Of a stretch of 64,000 nt of DNA, positions 37,301 to 45,054 are shown piece by piece. Below the pieces are notes generated by a model that did no database searches, was not told where the DNA came from, and saw only the letters and a list, made by a program, of their open reading frames with translations. The position numbers and the translations under genes were made by a program. This DNA comes from Pseudomonas sp. N40(2020) (GTDB lineage: Bacteria; Pseudomonadota; Gammaproteobacteria; Pseudomonadales; Pseudomonadaceae): NCBI RefSeq assembly GCF_014472415.1, contig NZ_JACSZV010000022.1, positions 1 to 64,000 of the forward strand. The letters run 5' to 3'. Every line of letters starts with the position of its first letter. Position 1 is the stretch's first letter.

Positions 37301-39121
37301 GAGGCTGGCAGCGCCCAGCTCGTGCGCTGGGAAACGGAAGTCACCGCAATGGTCAGCGACCTCGCCACATGGACCGAACGCATTCCGGCGCGCAACCCTT
37401 CGACCGGCCGATTCATTGACGCCGTCGACAGGGCGACACAGCGCATTGCCCGTCATACGTTCAGCCTGGAACTGGAGAAGTTCTGGCGCAGCCGTTACAC
37501 CGACCGCTCACAATTTCGATCCAACACGTTCGCCGCCACAATAACCTTTACCGGTGATCTGCCTGTGCTGAAAGCGGACTTCAGCCATGTCGTCCAGTTA
37601 TCACTGACGGGAAACATCGACCTGAATGTCCCGGACGGTTTCCTTGACGCTTTTACCGGGGTGACCGGGCTGGAAATGCGCAACGTCGCCTTGGGCCGCG
37701 TACCTCAGGCGATCAAACAGATGCCGTCGCTCAAGTCACTCGTCCTGAGTGAATGCGCTGTCGTATTCGACGCCCCGGGCCAGGCGGCGCTGTCCTCCTT
37801 GCCCCGCTTGCGATCGCTGGACATGTACAGCAATCCATTGGGTAGCGTGCCAGACCTGTCGGCGCACACAGCACTCAATTTCGTTGATCTTTCCAAAACG
37901 GGAATTACCCATGTTCCAGCCGGCCTGGCTGAGCTGGCGGATCTGGAAACGGCGTTATTGAATGAAAACCGCATCGAGGATCTGCCGGACGCGCTCTTCA
38001 ATCTCTCCGCCAAAACCGTGGATGGCATTGATCTGAGCGACAACCCGCTGTCCGCCGCCGCTCGGGAACGAATAAAAACCTGGTATCAAACCAACGGCAA
38101 TGTGTTTGGCGTATCGGTCGACCCGGCAGATATGGCACTGGCGCGCGTGCTGTATCCACATTTAACCGATTTCCGCCTCAACAATATTGTGTACAGCCTG
38201 CCAGGGACACTGGCCGACGGGCGCCTTGAGCTGATCCGCAGGCAGACAGAGATCGCCACACTGGTCAGCGATCTTGAAGCCTGGACGAACGAGATCCCCA
38301 CCGCCCCCGACACCGATATCCCCTTGGCGGGCGATAGCCTGAACCAGGAGAAAGAGCGCCGGGTGCAATTCAAGAAAGGTATCGAACAATGCTGGCGCCG
38401 CATCGTGACCGAAGGCCAATACGAGTTCGACTTCACCTTCAATTTGCCCATCACAGGCGAACTACCGGAACTGTCGGCGGACTTTGCGCACGTACGCTCG
38501 CTGATTCTGACCAGTGCCGGCGACATTGCCCCGCGTGCCGGGGAATTCTTGAACCGCTTCGCGCATCTGGAAAAACTGGCCATGCAGGGCTACCGCCTGG
38601 ATGACATTCCCTCAGCGGTTTTCAACATGCCAAATCTCACGTCCTTGAGCTTGCCCGAATGCCGCATCACTTTGACTCACCAATCAGTGGAAGGCCTGGG
38701 CGCCTTGAGTCGCCTTGACAGACTGGTGTTACGCGACAACCCGCTCGGCCTGGCACCTGACCTCGGGGGCATGACCCATCTGTCCTGGCTGGACTTGAGC
38801 AATAGCCAGATCAGCGAACTGCCCCAAGGATTGTTCAACGCCGCTAACCTGCAATATGCCAACCTGGCCAATAACATCATCGTCGAGTTGCCGATGGAGA
38901 TGCCGCTCTCCGCCCCGTACACCCCGACGACGCTCATCGTCGATGGCAATCCGTTATCGGTAGAAAGCCTGCAGCGTCTGGAAAGCTATCAGACGCAAAA
39001 AGCCACACTCATCGAAAGTCAGAGGCTGCAACAACAGCTCGACGACTCGGGAGACTCTTCGCTTTCCGTTGGACGCGAACAATCATTCACGTCTACCGGG
39101 CCATCGGAATCTTCGGCCTGA
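31301..39121 (+). CDS. Giant leucine-rich-repeat protein, NEL/dermonecrotic-toxin-like N-terminus, no visible NEL domain
   Basis: The 2,606-residue protein has an N-terminal region resembling the DUF6543/dermonecrotic-toxin-like part of Pseudomonas NEL-type E3 ligase homologues (about 20-400). A hydrophobic stretch follows (about 435-525, with ILQTAAFIIAPFVPVLGEMM), then a mixed helical region to about 1070. The rest is five tandem ~304-residue modules, each with about six LRRs (such as LLDLQDNPLGVPPEINTLP) and a helical linker carrying YxLPGTL. The protein ends in a short Ser-rich tail after the fifth LRR block. I see no C-terminal NEL catalytic domain. The ATG at 31301 has AAGGA 8 bases upstream; a TTG at 31265 is less likely. 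No signal peptide is seen. It sits between argR and aruC. Role unknown, possibly effector or toxin-like. Confidence 0.85.
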   Translation: MHPTEEQHTATRDTAYSQQPDSHYLHLQANMPEWLGNASAARRQALKATQPLLPLKLQAVPVAQQQVLKALNAEQWTAQNDVDRTLEHFQDASAFAEPLLKAALKDEFDLDLDVRTTFLHLYIPATTALLSIKTGARTWTVSLLDAALHNFEEKETEDSAYEADSAFITKPLPSGQFDTLPSIKQKLSIAAFTRLCRKLDIGTQYKTWLEDHLGFNDEEKASALRLKIDKSQQTALKTALQFARMSGDISESYWRTITALVEGVQHLRINGQRLLSHDLTMMSAPLTGIVVFAPVADEARSLARVVAWVPDDPEHPIKEYTSSAELEIELTRQLRSRDYQTFFSRFINHEQRGFFFSSLNSRLSQVKWHEPEAGSSKPTWRDAPFDRPDLQLAAMPISAALWEHLYQGKLNKILNDAGVIAVATATVDSKVRWALWDSFVGIASTILQTAAFIIAPFVPVLGEMMMAYMAYQFLDEMFEGIVDWAQGQTSEALTHLFGCLESLIQLGAFAVGGVIAMGEFRNVLPREIVAFIDSFKPVQLPNGKTLYWKPDLTRYRQQDLPAPDARPSRLGLHEHKGKLLLPIEQGHYAVNESPIPGQYRIEHPTRPDAYQPKVRHNGDGAWHTEFEQPLAWDSDTALRRIGHSMESLTPARRARILEVSGFNADALRKMHVEQESLPPLLADSITRFKIDQDLQTFIDQLDSDLPEQYRAADPAAQLQLLTEHGRWPADKRLRWLDKQGDAIWQSSNDETLPVIDLNQANLINDDVLQTLLHALDEQQGKALLGEAFGGPDLAIEVRTRELRKQLSQTAKEQRSAMFESRYQASEQSDDPLALRITQHQPALPSRVTQELLNTATGDELLQINDGQLPERQQTLMQTASEEVRVTRAFEGLELDSVSNPDTDTLVLHSLARLTGWSGEVRMEIRDLTFEGKMLDSSGRADAPVQKILVRQTDGTYQPFDEQAQELHSATDLYNAILYALPDTERQALDIQIGQTARLKNAIRANPLDRGDLRVAISLPPAEQPPIDTLRLVGHRGYPQAPNVLSIEPLGFFANLVAEDGVAITNERRVQSIYSGLSDQEAQTFIAGFGNDPIALTNELARLRTEASRLSDDLRRWEREIPANDPASGLPLTDIQRRAAEQNRQALRSAIERCWRRQARSAAGYILQITEPVLGDLPILNADFSHISVLTINGSASTGAIDSFLQQFPRLLYLDMQNLSLPGLPPGITSMPTLRHLIMRNCGIRFSAADQSLLSALTELSLLDLQDNPLGVPPEINTLPALRLVNLTNTDIATLPTGLLDHPLLVTGRFGGNRITEIPDGFFTLNNLLSEGFSFGNNPLSAATREQVKIFYSRTQRQFDVMAEWADIERTVELFPNLNAIQANDLLYQLPGTLAQGRAQLASWETEVAQLRADIAQWVSDAPTDSAATGQPLTIEEQASERSARVELGNRLERFWRTRSSQSPLTRDSHFVAKLDFSGDMPTLSADFSHVSRLTLTGNQNNSAMTAFLQHFPSLNILELRFVDLEPNALAALHLPQLNTLELMHCGVVMSPETQSALVSMTQLETLELSNNPLGTFFDVNLLPALTYLDLSSTAISEVPPGLADKANLRTAIFSNNRITDIPDGIFELPANRTDGIDFAYNPLSAATRNRIKTYYRITAQDFDVLADAADISLTRELFPSLDQQEASEMIYDLPGTLADSRQQLNVWKVELDTLKADLNTWATQAPTHHPVTGEMLTGIELYGDYESRSEFKQHLENFWQNRSNTTGRREDTFGARLTFLGDMPQLTADFTHVSRLNLAGNRAIGSIDRFLELFPHAAVLEMQDFSLGQVPDCLTHMPELKELTLARCNVTLTAEGQTVLNALSDLELLDLSGNPLAIPPDLAALPALSDVRLANTGISTLPNGLVQHPNLRSALLNGNQISELPEAFFDLDIDLADGLDLANNPLSQASRNRIKAHYATIGHDFGVLPDVTDIVRAQSLFPTLDIEDASNMIYHLPGTLEAGSAQLVRWETEVTAMVSDLATWTERIPARNPSTGRFIDAVDRATQRIARHTFSLELEKFWRSRYTDRSQFRSNTFAATITFTGDLPVLKADFSHVVQLSLTGNIDLNVPDGFLDAFTGVTGLEMRNVALGRVPQAIKQMPSLKSLVLSECAVVFDAPGQAALSSLPRLRSLDMYSNPLGSVPDLSAHTALNFVDLSKTGITHVPAGLAELADLETALLNENRIEDLPDALFNLSAKTVDGIDLSDNPLSAAARERIKTWYQTNGNVFGVSVDPADMALARVLYPHLTDFRLNNIVYSLPGTLADGRLELIRRQTEIATLVSDLEAWTNEIPTAPDTDIPLAGDSLNQEKERRVQFKKGIEQCWRRIVTEGQYEFDFTFNLPITGELPELSADFAHVRSLILTSAGDIAPRAGEFLNRFAHLEKLAMQGYRLDDIPSAVFNMPNLTSLSLPECRITLTHQSVEGLGALSRLDRLVLRDNPLGLAPDLGGMTHLSWLDLSNSQISELPQGLFNAANLQYANLANNIIVELPMEMPLSAPYTPTTLIVDGNPLSVESLQRLESYQTQKATLIESQRLQQQLDDSGDSSLSVGREQSFTSTGPSESSA
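34841..38950 (+). repeat. Five tandem ~912-base coding repeats inside the LRR gene
   Basis: Each module has an anchor encoding ADFSH or a close variant, at 34841, 35753, 36662, 37574 and 38477, giving spacings of 912, 909, 912 and 903 bases. Matching downstream blocks (NPLSxATR, ALFP/ELFP, YxLPGTL) recur at the same offsets. Copies have diverged in nucleotide sequence, so the duplication is not recent, but length is tightly kept. Confidence 0.92.
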
Positions 39122-39132
39122 GTCGCCAACGG

Positions 39133-40113
39133 TCAGCCGCGTTCTGGCGGCACCGATGACAATTCGAACGGGCTGCTGCTGCGCCGCTGGTTGCGATCTT
39201 CCCGCGGCGTGGCGCCGAAGAAGTTGCGGTAGGCGCTGGAGAAATGCGGCCCCGAGGAGAAGCCGCACGACAGGCCGATCTGGATAATCGACTTGCTGGT
39301 TTGCATCAACATCTGCCGGGCCTTGTTCAGGCGCAGTTCCAGGTAGTACTGGCTCGGCACGCGGTTGAGGTACTGCTTGAAGATCCGCTCCAACTGCCGA
39401 CGGGATACGCACACATGCTGGGCGATTTCGTCGGTGGTCAGCGGCTCTTCGATGTTGGCTTCCATCAGCAACACGGCTTGCGTGAGCTTCGGATGACTGG
39501 AGCCGAGACGGTTCTGCAACGGAATACGCTGACGCTCGCCGCCCTCGCGGATGCGCTCGACCACCAGTTCTTCCGACACCGCACCGGCCAGTTCCGCACC
39601 GTGGTCACGGGCCAGCACTGCCAGCAACAAATCGAGCACCGACATGCCGCCGCATGCGGTCAGGCGATCGCGATCCCAATCGAACAGATGACTGGTGGCG
39701 ATGACTTTCGGGAAGCGTTCGGCGAAATCGTCCTGCCAGCGCCAGTGCACGGCGGCGCGATAACCGTCGAGCAAGCCCAGTTGCGCCAACGGGTACACAC
39801 CGGCCGACAGACCGCCGATCACACAACCGGCACGCACCAGTTGCTTGAGCGCACTGCTCAGTGGCGAGGCCAGCGAAGTTGGCGGCTCATCGGCAAGCAG
39901 GAACAGTTTCTGGAAGTTCTCGAGCTTGCCGGCCCACGGTTCGCCGGGTAATTGCCAGGCGCCTTCGACGGGCGGCTCGGCCTGCAAGAACGACAGTTCG
40001 TAAACCACGTCCGGGTGCACCCGCTGCGCAACACGCAAGGCCTCCTCCGCCAGCGCCAGCGTCAACGCTTTAGTGCTGGGCCAAATCAGGAAACCAATTC
40101 GATGGGCAGTCAT
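39133..40113 (-). CDS. argR: Arginine-responsive transcriptional regulator ArgR (AraC family)
   Basis: The 326-residue protein has an N-terminal glutamine-amidotransferase-like sensor domain (about 1-190), starting MTAHRIGFLIWPSTKALTLA. A C-terminal AraC-type HTH follows (about 215-310), with TTDEIAQHVCVSRRQLERIF and IIQIGLSCGFSSGPHFSSAY. This is the Pseudomonas type of ArgR, unrelated to the E. coli repressor. It activates aot and aru catabolic genes and represses arginine synthesis genes. The ATG at 40113 is the family start; 40152 is not. It is last in the aot operon, 235 bases after aotP, with a REP pair between. Confidence 0.95.
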   Translation of the reverse strand: MTAHRIGFLIWPSTKALTLALAEEALRVAQRVHPDVVYELSFLQAEPPVEGAWQLPGEPWAGKLENFQKLFLLADEPPTSLASPLSSALKQLVRAGCVIGGLSAGVYPLAQLGLLDGYRAAVHWRWQDDFAERFPKVIATSHLFDWDRDRLTACGGMSVLDLLLAVLARDHGAELAGAVSEELVVERIREGGERQRIPLQNRLGSSHPKLTQAVLLMEANIEEPLTTDEIAQHVCVSRRQLERIFKQYLNRVPSQYYLELRLNKARQMLMQTSKSIIQIGLSCGFSSGPHFSSAYRNFFGATPREDRNQRRSSSPFELSSVPPERG

Positions 40114-40206
40114 GGGCGGGCAATCCGAAACGAGGAACGGTGATGAAGGCAAGGGCCAATGCTAGCCCGAAAATGAACACAAATCTTGAGTCTGACGGAG
40201 ATCACC

Positions 40207-40306
40207 TGTAGGAGCTGTCGAGTGAAACGAGGCTGCGATCTTTTGATTTTGGTTTTTGAAGATCAAAAGATCGCAGCCTGCGGCAGCTCCTACAGGGGAA
40301 CCCGGT
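40207..40306. repeat. Paired REP palindrome (REPIN) between aotP and argR
   Basis: Two inverted arms (TGTAGGAGCTG...GATCTTTTGAT and the complement) are separated by a short T-rich spacer. They share the GATCTTTTG subtype with 2-30 and 47341-47372. The structure may lower or uncouple argR expression relative to the transporter genes. Confidence 0.85.
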
Positions 40307-40348
40307 CGGCGAAGCATGCACTATTCCGGTGCATACCGGCAGTCCTGA

Positions 40349-41113
40349 TTACTTGAGGCTACCCGAGAGGAACTGTTGCAGCCGCTCCGACTGCGGATTA
40401 ACCAGCACTTCGCGCGGGTTGCCGCTTTCTTCAACAACACCTTTGTGCAGGAACACCAACTGGTTCGACACTTCACGGGCAAAGCCCATTTCGTGCGTCA
40501 CCACAACCATGGTGCGGCCTTCCTGAGCCAGCGCCTGCATCACCTTGAGCACGTCACCGACCAGTTCCGGGTCAAGCGCCGAAGTCGGTTCGTCGAACAG
40601 CATGACTTCCGGCTCCATCGCCAGCGCACGGGCAATCGCCACACGCTGCTGCTCGCCACCGGACATGTGCCCCGGGAACGCATCCTTACGATGAGCCACG
40701 CCAACCTTGTTCAGGTAGTGCTCGGCTTTCTCGCGGGCTTCAGCCTTGGACACGCCCAGTACGTGCACCGGCGCTTCCATGATGTTTTCAATCGCGGTCA
40801 TGTGCGACCACAGGTTGAAATGCTGGAACACCATCGACAGACGCGAACGCATGCGTTGCAACTGCTTCGGATCAGCGGCTTTCAGCGCGCCGTCCTTGTT
40901 GGCCACCAGTTTCAGCTCTTCGTTATTGAGCAGAATCTTGCCCGCGTGCGGCTGCTCAAGCAGGTTGATGCAACGCAGGAAAGTACTTTTGCCGGAGCCA
41001 CTGGAGCCGATGATGCTGATCACATCGCCGGCTGCCGCTTTCAGGGAAACACCCTTGAGCACTTCGTGACTGCCATAGCGTTTATGCAGGTCTTGGACTT
41101 CAAGTTTGTACAT
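40349..41113 (-). CDS. aotP: Arginine/ornithine ABC transporter ATP-binding protein AotP
   Basis: The 254-residue ABC ATPase is of the polar-amino-acid (HisP/AotP) type: Walker A GSSGSGKST, signature SGGEQQRVAIARAL, Walker B VMLFDEPTSAL and switch His in VVVTHEMGFAREV. It powers uptake with AotJ, AotQ and AotM. The ATG at 41113 (MYKLEVQDL) is preferred over 41128. It lies 27 bases after aotO and is the last structural transporter gene before argR. Confidence 0.95.
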   Translation of the reverse strand: MYKLEVQDLHKRYGSHEVLKGVSLKAAAGDVISIIGSSGSGKSTFLRCINLLEQPHAGKILLNNEELKLVANKDGALKAADPKQLQRMRSRLSMVFQHFNLWSHMTAIENIMEAPVHVLGVSKAEAREKAEHYLNKVGVAHRKDAFPGHMSGGEQQRVAIARALAMEPEVMLFDEPTSALDPELVGDVLKVMQALAQEGRTMVVVTHEMGFAREVSNQLVFLHKGVVEESGNPREVLVNPQSERLQQFLSGSLK

Positions 41114-41140
41114 GCGGTCGGTTCTCACAAAAACAGTCAG

Positions 41141-42253
41141 TCAGTCGTTGAGCAAGCGCCCGTGACGCAGCGCTTCGCGCCCCGCCACCTTGGCCAGCCA
41201 GAAACCGGGTTGGGCATAGCGCAGCCGTTCAATGGCAAACAGCACCCCGGACGTACCAGCACATACCGTGCTGACCCGATCGGACACAGGGTCGATCACT
41301 TCAAAAATCTCGTCACCGGCCTCGACCCACTCGCCGGGTTTTCGCAGAAAACTCACCACGCCAGGATGCGGCGCGAGCAGCAATTCGGTGCCTTCGAACG
41401 GCATGCCTTCGCACGGCTCGTTGGCAGGATTGGGCCACTCGCCGGTAATCAAACCTTGCTCGGCGAGGAACGCCAGAATGCCTTCAGCATACGCCTCGGC
41501 CTCGGCACGGCCAGTGTCAGCCTGACCGCCCAGCTCGATGGTCGTCGCCAGGCACGCCAGCGGAATCTGCGCATCAGGGAATTGCCGCGACAGACGCAGC
41601 CACGGCAGTGAGCACGCTTCATCAAAAGAGCTGCCGCCGGAATCTTCGGCCAGCAAACCGACCTTCACATTCAGGTGCGCGGCCAGCGAACGCCACTGCG
41701 GCCAGTGCTGCGGCAGCGCATACAGGTGCAGCGCGGCTTCGGCGTCGCAGTGCAAGTCGAGCACCACGTCGGCGGTGCAGGCATGACTGAGCAAAACGCG
41801 CTGCATGCCTTGCAACTGGCTGCTCGCTGGCGGCAATGCGGCCAAGTGATCAGCCATCGCCTGACGGATCAGACGAATGTTGGCGTGCGGATCATCACCG
41901 AGGCTGTCGGCCAACGCTGCCGCTACCGGCGCGCTCAGCTCAACGAAATCACGGTTGAAATTCTTGCCGCTGCCCGCCTCGAAACGGCCCTGGAAATTGC
42001 CTTGCAGCAATTGCCCAAGACCCAACGGATTGGCCACCGGCACCAGCTCGATCACACCGTTGAGCAGGCCTTTGGCTTCGAGTTCGCCGAGGCGCTTTTT
42101 CAGCTCCCAGGCCGTACGCATGCCCGGCAATTCGTCAGCGTGCAGGCTGGCCTGAATGTAGGCCTTGCGCTCACCGCTACCGAAACGGAAGACCGAAATC
42201 TTGCGCTCGCTGCCTAAGTGGCTCCACGGCAAAACGTGGTCGATGCGTTCCAT
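41141..42253 (-). CDS. aotO: AotO, succinylglutamate desuccinylase/aspartoacylase family protein
   Basis: The 370-residue zinc-hydrolase-family protein has the metal-ligand segments QASLHADELPGMRTAW and VVLDLHCDAEAALHLY, and a C-terminal biotinyl/lipoyl-like barrel (about 300-350, LLAPHPGVVSFLRKPGEWVEAGDEIFEV). It is embedded in the transporter operon: its start lies one base after the aotM stop. In P. aeruginosa a gene of this type at this position has no shown role in arginine uptake (from memory). A hydrolytic function on an acylated amino acid or peptide fits the family, but the substrate is unknown. Confidence 0.9.
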   Translation of the reverse strand: MERIDHVLPWSHLGSERKISVFRFGSGERKAYIQASLHADELPGMRTAWELKKRLGELEAKGLLNGVIELVPVANPLGLGQLLQGNFQGRFEAGSGKNFNRDFVELSAPVAAALADSLGDDPHANIRLIRQAMADHLAALPPASSQLQGMQRVLLSHACTADVVLDLHCDAEAALHLYALPQHWPQWRSLAAHLNVKVGLLAEDSGGSSFDEACSLPWLRLSRQFPDAQIPLACLATTIELGGQADTGRAEAEAYAEGILAFLAEQGLITGEWPNPANEPCEGMPFEGTELLLAPHPGVVSFLRKPGEWVEAGDEIFEVIDPVSDRVSTVCAGTSGVLFAIERLRYAQPGFWLAKVAGREALRHGRLLND

Positions 42254-42254
42254 A

Positions 42255-42953
42255 TCAGTGCTTCCGCGGAGCGAGGTAGCTCAACCAGCGACGCTCGGCC
42301 AGCTTGAACAGCTTGACCAGAATGAAGGTCAGGCACAGATAGAACACGCCAGCGGTGATGTACGCCTCGAACGGCAGGTAGTACTGCGCGTTGACGGTAC
42401 GGGCCGCGCCGGTGATGTCGATCAAGGTCACGATGGACGCCAGACTGGTGGTCTGCAGCATCATGATCACTTCGTTGCTGTACTGCGGCAGCGCCCGGCG
42501 CAGGGCCGACGGCAGCAAGATGCGCTTGTACAGTTTGAAGCGCGACATGCCCATGGCCTTGGCCGCTTCGATCTCACCGTTCGGCGTAGCCTTGAGGCTG
42601 CCGGCGATGATTTCCGCGGTGTAGGCGCTGGTGTTGACCGCGAAGGCCAGGCACGCACAGAACGTGGCGCTGGACAGCCATGGCCAGAGGAAGCTCTCAC
42701 GTACCGCTTCGAACTGCGCCAGACCGTAGTAGATCAAAAACAGCTGAACCAGCATCGGCGTGCCGCGAATCACGTAGGTGTACAACCACGCGGCGCCGTT
42801 GACGATCGGGTTCTTCGAAACGCGCATCAGGCCCAGCGGCAGTGCCGCCAGCAGACCAAAAAACAGCGACAGCGCGAGCAATTTGAGGGTAGTCACCAGG
42901 CCGCCGAGGTACAGCGGCAGAGCCTCCCAAATGACGTTGTAGTCGAAGATCAT
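42255..42953 (-). CDS. aotM: Arginine/ornithine ABC transporter permease AotM
   Basis: The 232-residue inner-membrane protein has about five hydrophobic helices and the permease EAA-type loop NGEIEAAKAMGMSRFKLYKRILLPSALRRALP, the contact for AotP. It belongs to the HisM family. Its ATG overlaps the aotQ stop (ATGA), so the two permeases are translationally coupled. They probably form the heterodimeric channel. Confidence 0.95.
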   Translation of the reverse strand: MIFDYNVIWEALPLYLGGLVTTLKLLALSLFFGLLAALPLGLMRVSKNPIVNGAAWLYTYVIRGTPMLVQLFLIYYGLAQFEAVRESFLWPWLSSATFCACLAFAVNTSAYTAEIIAGSLKATPNGEIEAAKAMGMSRFKLYKRILLPSALRRALPQYSNEVIMMLQTTSLASIVTLIDITGAARTVNAQYYLPFEAYITAGVFYLCLTFILVKLFKLAERRWLSYLAPRKH

Positions 42954-43639
42954 AGATCAGCCGCCCTTACGCCTACCGAGTAGCGCTTCTCAAGTTGACG
43001 CAGGATCAGCAACGAAACGCTGGTGATCACCAGGTACATCGCCGCCACTGCGAGGAAGAAGGTAAAAGGCTCGCGAGTGGCGTCTGCTGCCTGCTTGGCC
43101 TTGAACATCATGTCTTGCAGACCGACCACGGAAATCAGCGCAGTGGCCTTGGTCAGTACCAGCCAGTTGTTGGTGAAGCCGGGAATCGCCAGACGAATCA
43201 TCTGCGGCACCATCACCCGGAAGAACACCTGAAAACTGCTCATGCCGTACGCCATGCCCGCTTCGGCCTGACCTTTCGGAATGGCCATGAACGCGCCCCG
43301 GAAGGTTTCCGACAGGTACGCACCGAAGATGAAACCCAGGGTGCCGATACCGGCGGCCAACGGGTTCAGGTCGATGTAGTCGTCATAGCCGAGCATCGGT
43401 GCAACGCGGTTGAGCAAGTCCTGACCGCCGTAGAAGATCAGCAGGATCAGCACCAGATCGGGAATCCCACGGATCACCGTGGAATACAGATCGCCCAGCC
43501 ATGCCAGCCAGCGCACCGGCGACAGGCGCAGCGCGACACCGATCAGCCCCAGAACGATGGCCAGAGCCATGGACGACAAGGCGAGCTGAAGCGTCAGCCA
43601 TGCGCCATCGAGGATGACAGCCCCGTAGCCTTTCAACAT
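42950..43639 (-). CDS. aotQ: Arginine/ornithine ABC transporter permease AotQ
   Basis: The 229-residue HisQ-family permease has about five helices, the N-terminal segment LTLQLALSSMALAIVLGLIG, and an EAA loop with GQAEAGMAYGMSSFQVFFRVMVPQMIRLA. It pairs with AotM. It starts about 90 bases after aotJ, and an intrinsic-terminator-like hairpin occupies that gap, which should keep aotQMOP expression below that of the binding protein. Confidence 0.95.
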   Translation of the reverse strand: MLKGYGAVILDGAWLTLQLALSSMALAIVLGLIGVALRLSPVRWLAWLGDLYSTVIRGIPDLVLILLIFYGGQDLLNRVAPMLGYDDYIDLNPLAAGIGTLGFIFGAYLSETFRGAFMAIPKGQAEAGMAYGMSSFQVFFRVMVPQMIRLAIPGFTNNWLVLTKATALISVVGLQDMMFKAKQAADATREPFTFFLAVAAMYLVITSVSLLILRQLEKRYSVGVRAADL

Positions 43640-43664
43640 GATTCAGGTCCTCGAAAGTTGGGAT

Positions 43665-43709
43665 GAAAAAATGGCGCAAACCGCAGAGATTCTGTTGCTT
43701 GCGCCATTT
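43665..43709 (-). terminator. Attenuating terminator between aotJ and aotQ
   Basis: An 11-bp stem (43669-43679 with 43699-43709) is followed on the minus strand by a run of six T. Partial read-through at this point would give excess binding protein over permease, a known feature of ABC uptake operons. Confidence 0.75.
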
Positions 43710-43730
43710 CGGACTTGTCGCAGAGACGTC

Positions 43731-44504
43731 TTACTTGCCGTAGATATCGAAGGCGAAGTACTTGTCCTGGATAGCTTTGTATTTGCCGTTTTCGCGGATG
43801 GCCGCGATGGCAGCGCTGATCTTGTCTTTCACAGCGTCGCCCTTGCGCACTGCGATGCCTACGCCGTCGCCGAAGTATTTGACGTCGGTGAACGCCGGGC
43901 CTGCGAAGGCAAAGCCTTTGCCAGCGTCGGTGTTGAGGAAACCGTCTTGCAGCAAGGTCGCGTCAGCCACGGTGCCGTCGAGGCGACCGGCGGCCACGTC
44001 GAGGTAGATTTCGTTCTGCGAACCGTATGGCTTGATCTCGGCACCCAGCGGGGCCAGGACTTCGCGGGCGAAACGCTCGTGGATCGAACCACGTTGCACG
44101 CCGATGTTCTTGCCCTTCAGCTCAGCCAGACCTTCGCTGACCTGAGTACCGGCCTTCATGACCAGACGAGCCGGGGTGTTGTAGTACTTGTTGGTGAAGT
44201 CCACGGACTTCTTGCGATCTTCAGTGATCGACATGGACGACAGGATCGCGTCGATCTTGCGCACTTTCAGTGCCGGGATCAGACCGTCGAACTCTTGCTC
44301 GACCCACACACACTTGACCTGCATCTGCTCGCACAGCGCGTTGCCGATGTCGTAATCGAAACCAACGATGCTGCCATCCGGCGCTTTCGATGCGAACGGA
44401 GGGTAAGCCGCTTCGATACCGATCTTCAGAGGTTTTTCATCAGCGAAGGAATTCAGCGACAGCACGGACAGTGCCAGGGCGCCAAGCAGCACAAGTTTCT
44501 TCAT
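43731..44504 (-). CDS. aotJ: Arginine/ornithine periplasmic binding protein AotJ
   Basis: The 257-residue protein has a classic signal peptide (MKKLVLLGALALSVLSLNSF, cleaved after the Ala of FADE). A two-lobe solute-binding fold follows, with KIGIEAAYPPFASKAPDGSIVGFDYDIG, AILSSMSITEDRKKSVDFT and GVQRGSIHERF. It captures arginine and ornithine for AotQMP. The ATG at 44504 is the only start that places the signal peptide at the N-terminus; the frame is open upstream to 44660 but without family support. It is the first gene of the aot operon, with an ArgR-like half-site about 180 bases upstream. Confidence 0.95.
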   Translation of the reverse strand: MKKLVLLGALALSVLSLNSFADEKPLKIGIEAAYPPFASKAPDGSIVGFDYDIGNALCEQMQVKCVWVEQEFDGLIPALKVRKIDAILSSMSITEDRKKSVDFTNKYYNTPARLVMKAGTQVSEGLAELKGKNIGVQRGSIHERFAREVLAPLGAEIKPYGSQNEIYLDVAAGRLDGTVADATLLQDGFLNTDAGKGFAFAGPAFTDVKYFGDGVGIAVRKGDAVKDKISAAIAAIRENGKYKAIQDKYFAFDIYGK

Positions 44505-44680
44505 CTTGGGACTCCATCGGTAAAGGGCAAAAACGGCAGAGTGAGCAACAGCCCAATATGCGAATGGTGAATCGGAAATCGGTTGCTGCATCGGTGGGAA
44601 ATTTCCTATTGAAACCGTCGGAGGTTTCAACGTAAGCAACGATGAGCGAGTGATCGGCATTCTAACGACAGGCCCGAAGC

Positions 44681-44701
44681 CGATATTTCTTCAATGCGAC
44701 A
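44681..44701 (-). promoter_or_regulatory. Candidate ArgR half-site upstream of aotJ
   Basis: The minus strand reads TGTCGC, eight bases, AA at 44701-44686. A weaker TGTCGT follows at 44670-44665. The match to the sites upstream of aruC supports shared control of uptake and catabolism. Confidence 0.6.
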
Positions 44702-45054
44702 ACTAATTACAGATGCACAGAGAAAGCGACTTGAGCGCATTGACAGCCCTGCAAATTCATGCAGGAGCGAAAGATTGTTAACCGATCTATGCTGCAAATT
44801 GCGGGCCTATTATTCGCAAACCCTTCTAATCCGGCAAGCGCAGCGTTGTGTCTTATTTTTCACGAGGTGTTTAAAGGCGCTAAAACGGGGCGATGCGTTT
44901 CCCTTTGCCCCGGTTTGGCGCGGGCGGTTACACATTCGGTTACGGCAATGACGACGGGTAACATCGGGAAATGTCTTACGCAGGAAATCGATAATTATTG
45001 GTTGGGTGGGTTTTGCTTCCCACAGTGGACTACATCGGTGTCTGACAGATTGCT

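Noticed and set aside
38477..39121. NEL E3-ligase domain at the end of the LRR gene
   Set aside because: I looked for a helical domain with a Cys-x-Asp active site after the last LRR; only about 50 low-complexity residues follow.
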